Assembly: GCF_049389645.1 (NCBI RefSeq)
Contig: NZ_CP186540.1
Span: forward strand, 1,798,001-1,862,000
Direction of reading: 5' to 3'
Length of the DNA stretch: 64,000 bases
DNA from: Alkalibacterium sp049389645
Lineage (GTDB): Bacteria; Bacillota; Bacilli; Lactobacillales; Carnobacteriaceae_A
Both the position numbers and the translations under genes were made by a program. Positions 16,484 through 26,185 of the stretch are shown piece after piece. The notes beneath the pieces were generated by a model, which had not been told where the DNA came from, searched no databases, and worked only from the letters and a program-made list of their open reading frames with translations. The number at the start of each line of letters is the position of its first letter. The first letter of the stretch is position 1.

Positions 16484-19400
16484 TTGAAAAAGAAAATTAG
16501 TTATATCGGCATACTGGCTGTGATTGGGTTGCTCTCGTTACCTTATGTACTATGGCAGGTCGATTCTGGTCAGGAACTTGAGGTTCTGATTATGGATAAA
16601 ACGGTTCCAGACCAGACCTACCGTGAACATCAAGGTATCACCTGGGGGTTGAATCACTATAAATACGTCAAAGGAAATAACAGTGAATATGATCTGACCC
16701 GGGATTATGTCGGGTTTCATCCGCAAGCTGAGAATAACTATGAGATAACTTCCATTTCCAATGAGAATGAGAGCTCATATGACCTGATATATATGGCCGA
16801 TACATATGGTGTATACGAGGATGAATTTTATGGTGAAAATCAGGAGGGAAGTCGCTCAGAATTGATCTACGGCGGACTCACACTTGAAGACGTTACAGCG
16901 ATTGAAAACGAGGTTTATGTCAATCAAACCCCACTTATTGCAGAATTCAATAGCTTTGCGAGCCCAACGGACCAGGATTTGAGGAATCGTTTCACATCAC
17001 TCTTGGGACTGAAATGGGAAGGCTGGATCGGCCGTCATTTTGATGAATTGGATCCGGAACTAAACGATGAACTTCCGACCTGGATGATTGAAAACTATCA
17101 GAGGCAGACGGAAGAAGAGTGGACCTTTAGTGATTCGGGCCTCATCTTTGTGAGGGATGACGATTTCATTGTGATCCTGGAAGAAGGTGAGGATTTTGAA
17201 GGTGACGGCGTCTTATTTGATTTTACCGAGACAGGCCAGGCTTTTTTTGAGGCTTCCCTCTCATCCCGTTATGCGTACTGGTTCGACATCGTCGAGCCTA
17301 CTGAAGCCGAAGTCTTAGCAAACTATACGTTGGGACTTACCGAAAAGGGGCAGGATCGCATGCGTGAATACGGCATCAATGATACGATCCCAGCAGTTAC
17401 ACGAACACTTAAGTCCGGTACGCCGCTATATTATTTTGCCGGTGATTACGCCGACTTGGAGACGACGCCATCGCTTTATAAGTATAAAGGGTTGGATTGG
17501 TTGAACCGAACGATTAGTCGCCTACAACGAAAAGGAGCACAGTCATTTTATGATCGAGCCTATCTGCCAATGATGAAAAAGATTTTACAAGATACATATA
17601 ACAATAAACAAGCAGTGAACAGTGATGAGCTATCGAACATTGAAATGTATACGGATGAAAGTATGGCTTACCATAGTCGTATGAGTGATACGCATTTTGA
17701 AATTTATCGAGATGGCAACTGGGAAGAATTTGAGATACAAGGTGTGAACATGGGGATGGCCAAACCCGGATCATGGCCTGGAGAGTCAGCGATAACGCTT
17801 GAGGAATATGCACGATGGATCGAACAGATAGCTGAAATGGGTGCCAATGTGATCCGGGTCTATACGGTACACCCTCCGGAATTTTATCAGGCACTATGGC
17901 TCTATAACCAGCAGTCACAGACGCCGATTTACGTCATGCACGGGGTCTGGATAGATGAGGAGGGCCTGGAAACTACATTAGATGCGTATTTACCGGCCAA
18001 TATCGATGCATTTGAACGTGAAATTGAAGACGTTATCGATGTCGTGCATGGAAATGTGACGATAGAGCCTAAGATCGGTCATGCTTCCGGAAAATACGCG
18101 TATGATATTTCCCAATATGTACTGGGGTATATATTGGGTATCGAATGGTATCCGCTCATGGTAGAGGAGACCAATGCATTACATGAAAACAGCGACGAAT
18201 TTGCGGGAAACTATTTCAGTACAAAAGGTGCGAATGCTTTTGAAAAGTGGCTGGCAGCACGCATGGAGTTTATCACTGCGTATGAAGCTAACAACTATGA
18301 AACGATGCACCCGATCAGTTTTACTAACTGGCCAACCACAGATCTGCTTGATCACCCGGCCGAACCATCTGCCGAAGAAGATCTGGTCAGTGTTGATCCT
18401 AATAATATCTATGAAAGTAAACAGTTAAAGACTGGTTATTTTGCCAGTTATCACGTTTATCCTTACTATCCGGACTTTTTAAACTACGAAGAAAAGTATT
18501 TGGATTTCACTGATCATCGCGGCCAAAAGAACAGTTATGCCGGTTATTTAAATGACCTAATTGACGCACACCGCATGCCGTTGATCGTTGCGGAATTTGG
18601 CGTTCCTTCATCCAGGGGCATGACCCACGTGAATCCTTTCGGCTGGAATCAGGGTTTTCTGTCAGAAAAAGAGCAGGGAGATATCGTCGTTCGTCTGTTT
18701 GAAGACATTCACGAGCAGGGTGCAGCTGGCGGGATCATGTTCACCTGGCAGGATGAGTGGTTCAAAAGGACGTGGAACACGATGGAACTTGATGATCCTG
18801 ATCGGAGACCATACTGGTCAAATGTGCAGACCAATGAACAGCGTTTTGGTTTGTTGAGCTATGAAACCCATAAGAAACAACTGGATGGGGACCGAGACAA
18901 GTGGCAAGAAGATGAGCTTTTGACTCAAAAAGAAGAGGGCTTGCTGCGCAGTATTTCTGTTGACCATGACGAGGCTTTCCTTTACTTAATGATCGATTAT
19001 GACCCAACAGAGTGGAACAGTGAAACGGATTTGAATGTGCTGATAAACACCATCGCTGGTCAAGGGAATCAAGTTGTTCCGTTTATTGAAAATCAGACCT
19101 TTGAACAGGGGATCGATTTTGTCATCGAAATCTCAGGAGAAGACGAAAGCAGAGTTTGGGTCGACAGCTATTATGATCCTTTCTACTTCCAGTATGGGTA
19201 TGAACTTTCATTTTTAGAGGATGATCAAGTCATTGAAAATAATGATGGACAATTCAATCCAATTAACTTGGCATTATCCAAACCGATGGTCATCCCTTCA
19301 ACGGGTTTAGAAGTACCATTTGATTATTACGAAACAGGAACATTAAAAGAAGGCATCGGCAGTTCGGAAAATGAAGCCTATGATTCATTGGCGGATTATA

Positions 19401-19708
19401 CGATCAATGAAGAAAGTGGGATAGTGGAAATGAGGATTCCCTGGCTGTTGCTGAATGTCAAAGATCCGAGTCAGAAAAAAATACTTGGTGATTTGTGGTC
19501 AGAGGGTTTAACGGCTTCAATGGATCTTGAGACGATTGATATAAGTGTTATGGCAACAAAGAACAAGCAGTTGATCGACCAGTTACCAAACGACAAACTT
19601 ACCGATAAAGAGATGCTGCCTTATAGCTGGGAAGATTGGGAACAACCTGATTATGAAGAAAGACTCAAACAATCATATGATATTTTAAAAGATTATTTAA
19701 AGAATTGA
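16484..19708 (+). CDS. large exported glycosidase-like protein of the EPS cluster
   Basis: The 1074-residue protein starts at TTG after AAAGGATG and has one N-terminal membrane anchor (residues about 5-25); the rest should be outside. Residues about 30-380 form an unrecognised region that holds an internal phosphate- or sugar-like fold not matched to a family. Residues about 415-790 look like a GH2/GH5-type TIM barrel: FEIQGVNMGMAKPGSWPG at the start, GANVIRVYTVHPP, then LGIEWYP with candidate acid/base E554, and VAEFGVPSSRG with candidate nucleophile E704. A C-terminal beta-rich part (about 830-1050) resembles a carbohydrate-binding domain. It is the first gene of a unit with signalling proteins and a glycosyltransferase, so it may trim, branch or release the polymer made by that enzyme. 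Activity is inferred, not proven. Confidence 0.6.
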   Translation: MKKKISYIGILAVIGLLSLPYVLWQVDSGQELEVLIMDKTVPDQTYREHQGITWGLNHYKYVKGNNSEYDLTRDYVGFHPQAENNYEITSISNENESSYDLIYMADTYGVYEDEFYGENQEGSRSELIYGGLTLEDVTAIENEVYVNQTPLIAEFNSFASPTDQDLRNRFTSLLGLKWEGWIGRHFDELDPELNDELPTWMIENYQRQTEEEWTFSDSGLIFVRDDDFIVILEEGEDFEGDGVLFDFTETGQAFFEASLSSRYAYWFDIVEPTEAEVLANYTLGLTEKGQDRMREYGINDTIPAVTRTLKSGTPLYYFAGDYADLETTPSLYKYKGLDWLNRTISRLQRKGAQSFYDRAYLPMMKKILQDTYNNKQAVNSDELSNIEMYTDESMAYHSRMSDTHFEIYRDGNWEEFEIQGVNMGMAKPGSWPGESAITLEEYARWIEQIAEMGANVIRVYTVHPPEFYQALWLYNQQSQTPIYVMHGVWIDEEGLETTLDAYLPANIDAFEREIEDVIDVVHGNVTIEPKIGHASGKYAYDISQYVLGYILGIEWYPLMVEETNALHENSDEFAGNYFSTKGANAFEKWLAARMEFITAYEANNYETMHPISFTNWPTTDLLDHPAEPSAEEDLVSVDPNNIYESKQLKTGYFASYHVYPYYPDFLNYEEKYLDFTDHRGQKNSYAGYLNDLIDAHRMPLIVAEFGVPSSRGMTHVNPFGWNQGFLSEKEQGDIVVRLFEDIHEQGAAGGIMFTWQDEWFKRTWNTMELDDPDRRPYWSNVQTNEQRFGLLSYETHKKQLDGDRDKWQEDELLTQKEEGLLRSISVDHDEAFLYLMIDYDPTEWNSETDLNVLINTIAGQGNQVVPFIENQTFEQGIDFVIEISGEDESRVWVDSYYDPFYFQYGYELSFLEDDQVIENNDGQFNPINLALSKPMVIPSTGLEVPFDYYETGTLKEGIGSSENEAYDSLADYTINEESGIVEMRIPWLLLNVKDPSQKKILGDLWSEGLTASMDLETIDISVMATKNKQLIDQLPNDKLTDKEMLPYSWEDWEQPDYEERLKQSYDILKDYLKN

Positions 19709-19723
19709 ACGGGTGGTGTATCA

Positions 19724-20086
19724 ATGAAGAATATCTTGGTAGTGGACGATGAGATGGTTTTAAGAATGCTGATCGTCGATAGTTTGGAAGATTTAAATTA
19801 TACGATCGATGAAGCCGAGAGCGGTTTTAAGGCATTACAGAAAATCAATGCGAAAAAGTATGATGTGATCATATTGGATTATATGATGCCGGAACTGACC
19901 GGGATAGAAGTTTTAGAAAGAAGCGACAAAGAAATGATAAACGATGCAGTCATTATAATGTTGACCGCCAAAACGCAGGAAAAAGATCAGCAGCAGGCAA
20001 AAGCAGTGGGTGTGGATATTTTTATGAAAAAACCTTTTAGTCCAATGGAACTTTATCACCTAGTGGAGGAACTGACGAATGACTAA
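19724..20086 (+). CDS. single-domain response regulator
   Basis: The 120-residue protein is a lone receiver domain: acidic pair D8-D9, phospho-acceptor D52 (VIILDYMMPELTG), T81 and K103 (KKPF). There is no output domain, so it should act like Spo0F, DivK or CheY, carrying phosphate between kinase and HPt or binding a partner. It overlaps the hybrid kinase gene by 8 nt, so the two are translationally coupled. In this cluster it is one of four receivers and could be the diffusible link to the membrane HEAT protein or glycosyltransferase. Confidence 0.88.
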   Translation: MKNILVVDDEMVLRMLIVDSLEDLNYTIDEAESGFKALQKINAKKYDVIILDYMMPELTGIEVLERSDKEMINDAVIIMLTAKTQEKDQQQAKAVGVDIFMKKPFSPMELYHLVEELTND

Positions 20087-23000
20087 CAATAAAGATCGTC
20101 CGGTTAAAATCAAACGAAAATTTTATAGAGTGGCTGCTTTGTTGTTAACAGTTATTGTATTTATTACATCTGTGGGCATTTTCACACTGATGCGGGCGCA
20201 GTCTGCTATAACTGAACAGTATGAAGAAAGTGCACTGAAATATAATGCGATCAATGACTTAGAGGAAAATCTGACACAGGTATTATTCAGAGCCAGAGGG
20301 TATTATGCTTTTCAAGATCAGCAGGAATTGGCTCGACTCTATGTGAATTTGGATAATTTTAAAGACAGTCTAGAATCTTTTCAATCTCTAACTCTCTCTG
20401 ATCAGGAAGAAGAATTGAATCAGATGCTTTCGAATCTCTATGTCAACTATAGTGAAAATCTTCTTCCCACGGCTATCAGCTTTGTAGAGGCTGATGATTA
20501 CGCGTCGCTCAGGGAGCTATCGAGTGGTGGCGCAAATGAGGACATCAACCGTTTTCTTGAATATACACAGGCCTTCAATGAGGAAACTCAAATTAAGAGA
20601 GATAGCATATATAATGAAACATTATCACTAATTAATCAATTTACAATAGGATTCATCATTTTAGGTTTAACTAGTTTCAGTTTATTTGTACTCGTGATCA
20701 GCGGATTGTTACGAGAGATCATACTCCCGTTAGAAATGTTGATATCAGCGACCCAAAATTTGAAAAAAGGGAAAAAATTCAATTTGAATTCTGACTATCA
20801 GTTGGAGGAACTCCGTGTTTTAGCGCAGTCATTCGGAAACATGGCAATCGAAGTTCAAGATAAAGAAGATGAACTGACAGCTCAGAATGAAGAGCTATTG
20901 TCTCAGCAGGATGAATTGGAGTTTAATCAAAACCAGCTGCAGGCATATGTAACGGAAATTGAACACATCAATAAAGCACTCAATGAGTCAGCGTTATTAT
21001 GCATCACGAATGCTGAAGGAATCATTATAAATGTGAATGAAATGTTCTGCAAAACGTCAAAATACAAAGAGAATGAGTTGGTCGGCAATACGACACGTGT
21101 TTTGAAAAGTGGGCATCAAGACAGCAAGTTTTACGAACAAATGTGGAATGCAATTGCTAAAGGAAAAATCTGGACAGGTAAAATCAAGAACGAAGCCAAA
21201 GATGGCTCTTATTATTGGATCAATGCAACAATCGTTCCGTTTCTGAATGATAACGGCAAAGCTTATCGTTATATCCTGATCGGGATCGACATTACCGAAA
21301 ACAAACGAAATGAAGACGTCTTAAAAGACCTCTTAAATGAAACGCAGAAAGCAAAGGAAAAAACTGAAAGGTACAGCAATTTAAACAAAGAATTGACAGC
21401 GACTGTAAATAGAGATGAATTTTTAAATCGGGTATTCAATTACTTTATGACTGCTTTTAATTTTGACAAAGGAATCCTGGCTAGTCCAAATCAAAAGCAA
21501 TTCGCAATCAAAGGGTTGACTAAAACCCATGCAAAGCTGTTTCTATCAGATGTTTACTTGAAAGAAATCGTGGCACGTTTAAAAACAGAGAGTTATTACG
21601 TTGTGAAAAGAGAGGCGACTGAGACAGAAATAGGTGTTGCCGAAGGAAATGTTAACTGTTATGACTTGTATGCTTCCGTTAACGATGACTTGGGCGCTGT
21701 TTCGCTTGTATTTGCAATAACTCGAGTCGGGAACGCATTTACAGAAGAAGAAATTTCGGAAATCAATATACTTATGGGACAATTGAGTATTGCCTTGAGC
21801 AGAATAGACATTTATGAAGATGTCCAAAGAGAACGAAGTCTGAATAAAAGTATTGTTCAGAATGTCACTGAGGGATTACAACTTGTATCTCTAAGTGGAG
21901 ATTTATTACAGGCAAATGATAAATTACTGGACTTGGTAAATATGGAAAGCTATAAAAATGATAAACTTGTGCCTAAAAATGTTTGGATAAGTGATTTCTC
22001 AGATAATTGCCTGGAACAAAATGAAATCAGAGCATTCTATGAAAAAGCAATCGATCCGGAGTTTACCGAATTGAGTTCGATTCGTTGCCAGTTAGCTGAT
22101 GATGACCCAAGGTACATTCAAATTTACACATCACCGGTATTTATTAGTGGAGTTAAAACGGGAACGATTTTTATGTATCGGGATATTACGAAAGAATATG
22201 AAGTAGATGCAATGAAATCAGAGCTTGTGAGTACGGTCAGTCATGAATTAAGGACGCCGCTTTCAAGTGTACTCGGTTTTACCGAAATGCTATTGATGAG
22301 AGAATTGAAACCAGAAAAACAAAAGAAATACCTTGAAACGATTTTCAAAGAGGCGAAACGCTTAACCAATCTGATAAACGATTTTCTGGATGTACAGCGA
22401 ATTGAATCGGGAAAACAAGAGTATGAAATGAAAGAAGTTATTTTGAATCAAATAATCATGGAAGTCATCGATACGTTTAAGCATGAGAATGACCATCCAA
22501 TCTACTTGGAAGATTCTGCATCACTGACTAGTGCATTGGCGGATAAGGATCGTCTGATCCAGCTGCTTACAAACTTGATCAGCAACGCCGTGAAATTTTC
22601 GCCAGCAGGTGGTAAAGTAGCGATTAAAATATATAATGAGAATGACAAGATTGTGGTTAGTATAAGTGATCGTGGTATAGGTATACCGGAAAGGGACTTA
22701 CCAGATATTTTTGCCAAATTTAAACGCGTCGATACTGGTGCAAGTAAAAAAATTGGCGGTACAGGTCTGGGGCTAGCGATAAGTAAAGGGATCGTTGAAG
22801 CACATCAGGGAGCCATCTGGATCAATTCCAAAGAAAATGAAGGAACAACAGTGAGTTTTTCTATACCTGTCCTTAATATCGATTTTGATAATGAACAGTT
22901 TGAAAAAAGTGATGAAATGCTTGCTGAAACTAGAGGTAATATCTTATTGATTGAAGATGATATTAGTTTGGCATTGATGTTGTCGGAGACATTAAAGTCA

Positions 23001-23303
23001 AATAGTTTCAATGTAATTCATTATTTAAGCAGCCAGAAGGTGACGGAAATTGCTAATGAAAGGTCCCTGGTAGCAATTGTAGTGGATCTTGTACTGGAAG
23101 ATGGCATGACGGGGTGGGAGCTGATTAAAGAATTACAAAGCAATAAAAAGACTAACAGTATACCTATAATAGTTTCATCTGCTATCGATAAGACAGCAGA
23201 AGACTTTGAAGACTATAAAATCTATGAATATCTAGTCAAACCATACTCTCCTAACGTGCTATCTGAAATCATGTTACAACTGGTTGCAGAACAAGCAGAG
23301 TAA
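20079..23303 (+). CDS. hybrid sensor histidine kinase (HAMP-PAS-GAF-PAS-HisKA-HATPase-REC)
   Basis: The 1074-residue membrane kinase has helix 1 (about 17-38), an extracytoplasmic helical sensor (CHASE3-like, about 40-185), helix 2 (about 188-212), HAMP, a coiled coil rich in E, Q and L, a PAS/PAC module (about 300-410), a GAF-like module (about 430-580), a second PAS-like region (about 590-705), HisKA with H722 in VSHELRTP, and a HATPase with N-box NLISNAVKFSP, DRGIGIPE and GGTGLGLA. A receiver follows (about 950-1070: EDD, VVDLVLEDGMTG, VKPY). A phosphorelay H-D-H-D is therefore possible with the HPt of the next gene. The input signal is unknown. It sits in the middle of the polysaccharide cluster. 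Confidence 0.88.
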   Translation: MTNNKDRPVKIKRKFYRVAALLLTVIVFITSVGIFTLMRAQSAITEQYEESALKYNAINDLEENLTQVLFRARGYYAFQDQQELARLYVNLDNFKDSLESFQSLTLSDQEEELNQMLSNLYVNYSENLLPTAISFVEADDYASLRELSSGGANEDINRFLEYTQAFNEETQIKRDSIYNETLSLINQFTIGFIILGLTSFSLFVLVISGLLREIILPLEMLISATQNLKKGKKFNLNSDYQLEELRVLAQSFGNMAIEVQDKEDELTAQNEELLSQQDELEFNQNQLQAYVTEIEHINKALNESALLCITNAEGIIINVNEMFCKTSKYKENELVGNTTRVLKSGHQDSKFYEQMWNAIAKGKIWTGKIKNEAKDGSYYWINATIVPFLNDNGKAYRYILIGIDITENKRNEDVLKDLLNETQKAKEKTERYSNLNKELTATVNRDEFLNRVFNYFMTAFNFDKGILASPNQKQFAIKGLTKTHAKLFLSDVYLKEIVARLKTESYYVVKREATETEIGVAEGNVNCYDLYASVNDDLGAVSLVFAITRVGNAFTEEEISEINILMGQLSIALSRIDIYEDVQRERSLNKSIVQNVTEGLQLVSLSGDLLQANDKLLDLVNMESYKNDKLVPKNVWISDFSDNCLEQNEIRAFYEKAIDPEFTELSSIRCQLADDDPRYIQIYTSPVFISGVKTGTIFMYRDITKEYEVDAMKSELVSTVSHELRTPLSSVLGFTEMLLMRELKPEKQKKYLETIFKEAKRLTNLINDFLDVQRIESGKQEYEMKEVILNQIIMEVIDTFKHENDHPIYLEDSASLTSALADKDRLIQLLTNLISNAVKFSPAGGKVAIKIYNENDKIVVSISDRGIGIPERDLPDIFAKFKRVDTGASKKIGGTGLGLAISKGIVEAHQGAIWINSKENEGTTVSFSIPVLNIDFDNEQFEKSDEMLAETRGNILLIEDDISLALMLSETLKSNSFNVIHYLSSQKVTEIANERSLVAIVVDLVLEDGMTGWELIKELQSNKKTNSIPIIVSSAIDKTAEDFEDYKIYEYLVKPYSPNVLSEIMLQLVAEQAE

Positions 23304-23391
23304 AAGAAAAACAGCATTATTTTTTTGTGGACAGAGGAGTAGTCCTATACAGCAGTCAAGACAGTTTATAAATCAAAGCAGGAGGAATATT

Positions 23392-25044
23392 TTGAATAAA
23401 GAGAAGCTTCAAAACATAATAAAAAGAAGTCAGCGACAATTTTTGGTTGAAAAAAATGAACAGATCACGCATATCTCCAGAAATTTAATTGCTTTTTTAA
23501 ATAAAGAAAACGAAGAAGATTACGATGCCCTTTATCAATTCTATCATCGCGTTAAAGGAACGTCAGGCACATTGGAGATGCATGATATTTCGTTAGTAGC
23601 CGCTGACATTGAAGAACTGATGTTAAACAATAAAGAGCACTTGGCAAGTGACCCTGAGAATTATTCAGCATTGGTCAAAGGAACAGGGAACTTACTGGAT
23701 CTAATTGAGCAGCGATTAAGTGTTGTCTTGATGGAGACTATACCTCTGAATAATATAGATAGTGCTCTGGGTGAAGAAATTCTACTATCTGGAAAAATAC
23801 TCGTTGTAGATGATGATGTGTCCATGCTTGATTTTTTGGAAGAGTTACTTAAAAATCAAGGTTTTGAAGTCTTCGTAACTAATAATGGAAATGAAGCCAT
23901 CGAGTATCTTAAGAGTGAAAAAATCGATCTTGCCATTATAGATATTGTTATGCCAAAAATATCAGGATTTGATGTTTATGAAGAAATTCGTGAGCTGAAC
24001 ATCGATACCCCAATAATATTTTTAACAGGGCTGAATAAAAAGGAAATAAGATATGAAGCTCTCAGAAAGGGAGCTGAAATAATTTATCAGAAACCTGTTG
24101 ATCCGGATGAACTTATAGCTCGAATAAATGGAACAATTAAAAAAAGAAAAATAAATGAAAATCAAAATCAAAGAGATGAACTAACAAATGCGTTCACAAG
24201 GAAACACTTCATCAAGAGATTCGAGATAGAAAAAGAAAACTTCATCAAGCACGACCAAGCCTTCTCGGTAGCTTTTCTTGATTTGGATTATTTTAAAAAT
24301 ATCAATGATACACATGGACACCTTTTCGGAGATCATGTTTTAATCAGTTTTGTAGAGGTAATAACAGCCAATCTGGAAAAAGATAGTGAAGTTTTCCGCT
24401 TTGGAGGGGATGAGTTTCTGATCTTGTTTCCACAAACAACTGGCGAAGAAGCTAAATTGGCTATGGAGAAAATTAGGTTGGACATGCTCTCAAAAGTATT
24501 CCATACACAAGATAACAATGAAGCTATCACTATCACGTTTAGTTCGGGTATAGCTGAACTAAATAATAAAGAACAAAGTAAGACTTCTTTGCTGGAAAAA
24601 GCGGACAAGGCATTATATGTCGCTAAAGAAAAAGGGAAAAATCAGATCATCCTACAAAGTGAAAGATTGAGTGTCTCTAAAAATAAAATACTAGTTGTTG
24701 ATGATGAGTTATTATTGACCAATATTATAAAAACCAGACTCGGTTACCTTGGCTATGATGTCGATTATGCTAAGGATGGTCAAGAGGCGCTTGATAAATT
24801 GGGTCAGCGTGCCTATGATCTTGTTTTGTTGGATATTATGCTGCCAAAGGTAACTGGAATAGAAGTACTAAAAAGGATTCATGCTGTCAGTTTAAATGTG
24901 AATCCAAAAATCATCATGATTTCGGGCAAGCACAGCGAAGCCGCAGTAATGGAGAGCTTGAAATTAGGTGCTGATGATTATTTTGAAAAACCTTTCTCAC
25001 TGGATGTTCTGGAACATAAAATCAAAAAAATATTAACGACTTAG
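23392..25044 (+). CDS. HPt-REC-GGDEF-REC signalling protein, probable diguanylate cyclase
   Basis: About 550 residues. An HPt domain (phospho-His H52 in YHRVKGTSG), receiver 1 (VVDDDVS, IIDIVMPKISG, KPVDP), a GGDEF domain with intact GGDEF at 338-342 plus DLDYFKNIND, and receiver 2 (VVDDELL, LLDIMLPKVTG, EKPF). It should make cyclic di-GMP when phosphorylated. No clear RxxD inhibitory site precedes GGDEF. TTG 23392 follows CAGGAGG and is preferred; the frame is open back to 23284 across the kinase stop. The HPt could take phosphate from the kinase receiver and pass it to the two receivers here or to the lone receiver. No EAL or PilZ partner is in the window. Confidence 0.85.
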   Translation: MNKEKLQNIIKRSQRQFLVEKNEQITHISRNLIAFLNKENEEDYDALYQFYHRVKGTSGTLEMHDISLVAADIEELMLNNKEHLASDPENYSALVKGTGNLLDLIEQRLSVVLMETIPLNNIDSALGEEILLSGKILVVDDDVSMLDFLEELLKNQGFEVFVTNNGNEAIEYLKSEKIDLAIIDIVMPKISGFDVYEEIRELNIDTPIIFLTGLNKKEIRYEALRKGAEIIYQKPVDPDELIARINGTIKKRKINENQNQRDELTNAFTRKHFIKRFEIEKENFIKHDQAFSVAFLDLDYFKNINDTHGHLFGDHVLISFVEVITANLEKDSEVFRFGGDEFLILFPQTTGEEAKLAMEKIRLDMLSKVFHTQDNNEAITITFSSGIAELNNKEQSKTSLLEKADKALYVAKEKGKNQIILQSERLSVSKNKILVVDDELLLTNIIKTRLGYLGYDVDYAKDGQEALDKLGQRAYDLVLLDIMLPKVTGIEVLKRIHAVSLNVNPKIIMISGKHSEAAVMESLKLGADDYFEKPFSLDVLEHKIKKILTT

Positions 25045-25058
25045 AGGTAGGATATAAA

Positions 25059-26108
25059 ATGTTGAGACAGTATATATGGGCATTATTAATTATTTTGCTT
25101 GCCGTCAATGTTGTGATATTTATCTTTTTGTTGATCAAAAAGATAGCGATGAAGGTGGTAAGAAATAAAAAAGCAGGAATAAGGAAAACGTTTGAAGAAG
25201 ATTTTCTGCGTTTTATTACCAAACAGGACAGTGAGATATCGATCGAACCTAAATCTTACTTGGAAAAAAAAGTTTTACAGTCGCTTATTTTAGAGTACAA
25301 CTCCTTTATTTCTGGAACAAATCAGACGGTATTGTTGAACAATATCGGCAAGAATTCGGTAATCGATAAAGTGGAACGTTATCTTAACAGCAATAATCTT
25401 TGGAAAAAAAAGACAGGAACATTCTTGGCGGGTGAGTATGAATCAAGTGAAATGATGCCACTTTTACTTAAACAGCTGCAGACAACAGATAATGAGTTGT
25501 TTTTTGTTACAGCTAGAAGCTTGATCCAGATAAGTAATGCAATATATTTAAGGGAAATATTAGAAAAAGCAATTAAACAGACGCAGATGAGCAAAAACAA
25601 TATTTTATCACTCCTCGAACTTGTAGAAGGTGATATCAAAGAAATACTTGAGGATCTCATGGAATCGGATGATACCTTTTTGCAGGTGGTTGCTTTAGAA
25701 GAAATTGGCAAAAGACAGTATCAGGGAAGCGTTAAATGGATCGAGAAGATGATCGGTCATCCTCAGAAAGAGCTGAGGATCGCTGCATTAAAAGCGAGTT
25801 TTATGCTTGGCAACATAGGTGATGATAAATACTTATCATATATTATGTCCTTAGAAAACGACCCGGAATGGGAAGTCAGGTCTTTTTTAGCTAAATACCT
25901 CAGAAAAGTAAACCGCGATGATTCGATCAAAATCTTAACAATTTTTATGAGTGATGAGAATTGGTATGTTCGCCATAATGCTGCCGAGTCACTGCTTACT
26001 CACGAAAATGAAGGGCATGTGGCTTTACTGGGTTTGCTGGATTCTGATGATTCATTTGCAAGAGATGCCGCTAATGCTGTTTTACAGAAAGAAGCTTTAT
26101 ACGAATGA
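25059..26108 (+). CDS. membrane-anchored HEAT-repeat protein
   Basis: The 349-residue protein has an N-terminal membrane helix (about 5-28) followed by a basic stretch, so the rest faces the cytoplasm. From about residue 100 to the end it consists of alpha-helical HEAT-type repeats, the clearest being AALKASFMLGNIGDDKYL, DPEWEVRSFLAKYLRKV and ENWYVRHNAAESLLTH. HEAT arrays are protein-binding scaffolds, so I infer that it connects the signalling proteins to the membrane glycosyltransferase encoded next. It begins 14 nt after the GGDEF gene. No enzymatic motif is present. Confidence 0.75.
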   Translation: MLRQYIWALLIILLAVNVVIFIFLLIKKIAMKVVRNKKAGIRKTFEEDFLRFITKQDSEISIEPKSYLEKKVLQSLILEYNSFISGTNQTVLLNNIGKNSVIDKVERYLNSNNLWKKKTGTFLAGEYESSEMMPLLLKQLQTTDNELFFVTARSLIQISNAIYLREILEKAIKQTQMSKNNILSLLELVEGDIKEILEDLMESDDTFLQVVALEEIGKRQYQGSVKWIEKMIGHPQKELRIAALKASFMLGNIGDDKYLSYIMSLENDPEWEVRSFLAKYLRKVNRDDSIKILTIFMSDENWYVRHNAAESLLTHENEGHVALLGLLDSDDSFARDAANAVLQKEALYE

Positions 26109-26185
26109 CGATCGGTTAGAATATATTTCAAACCGGGGTACATAATCAGGTATAACATGAAAATATCAACGTTTAGGAGACCATA

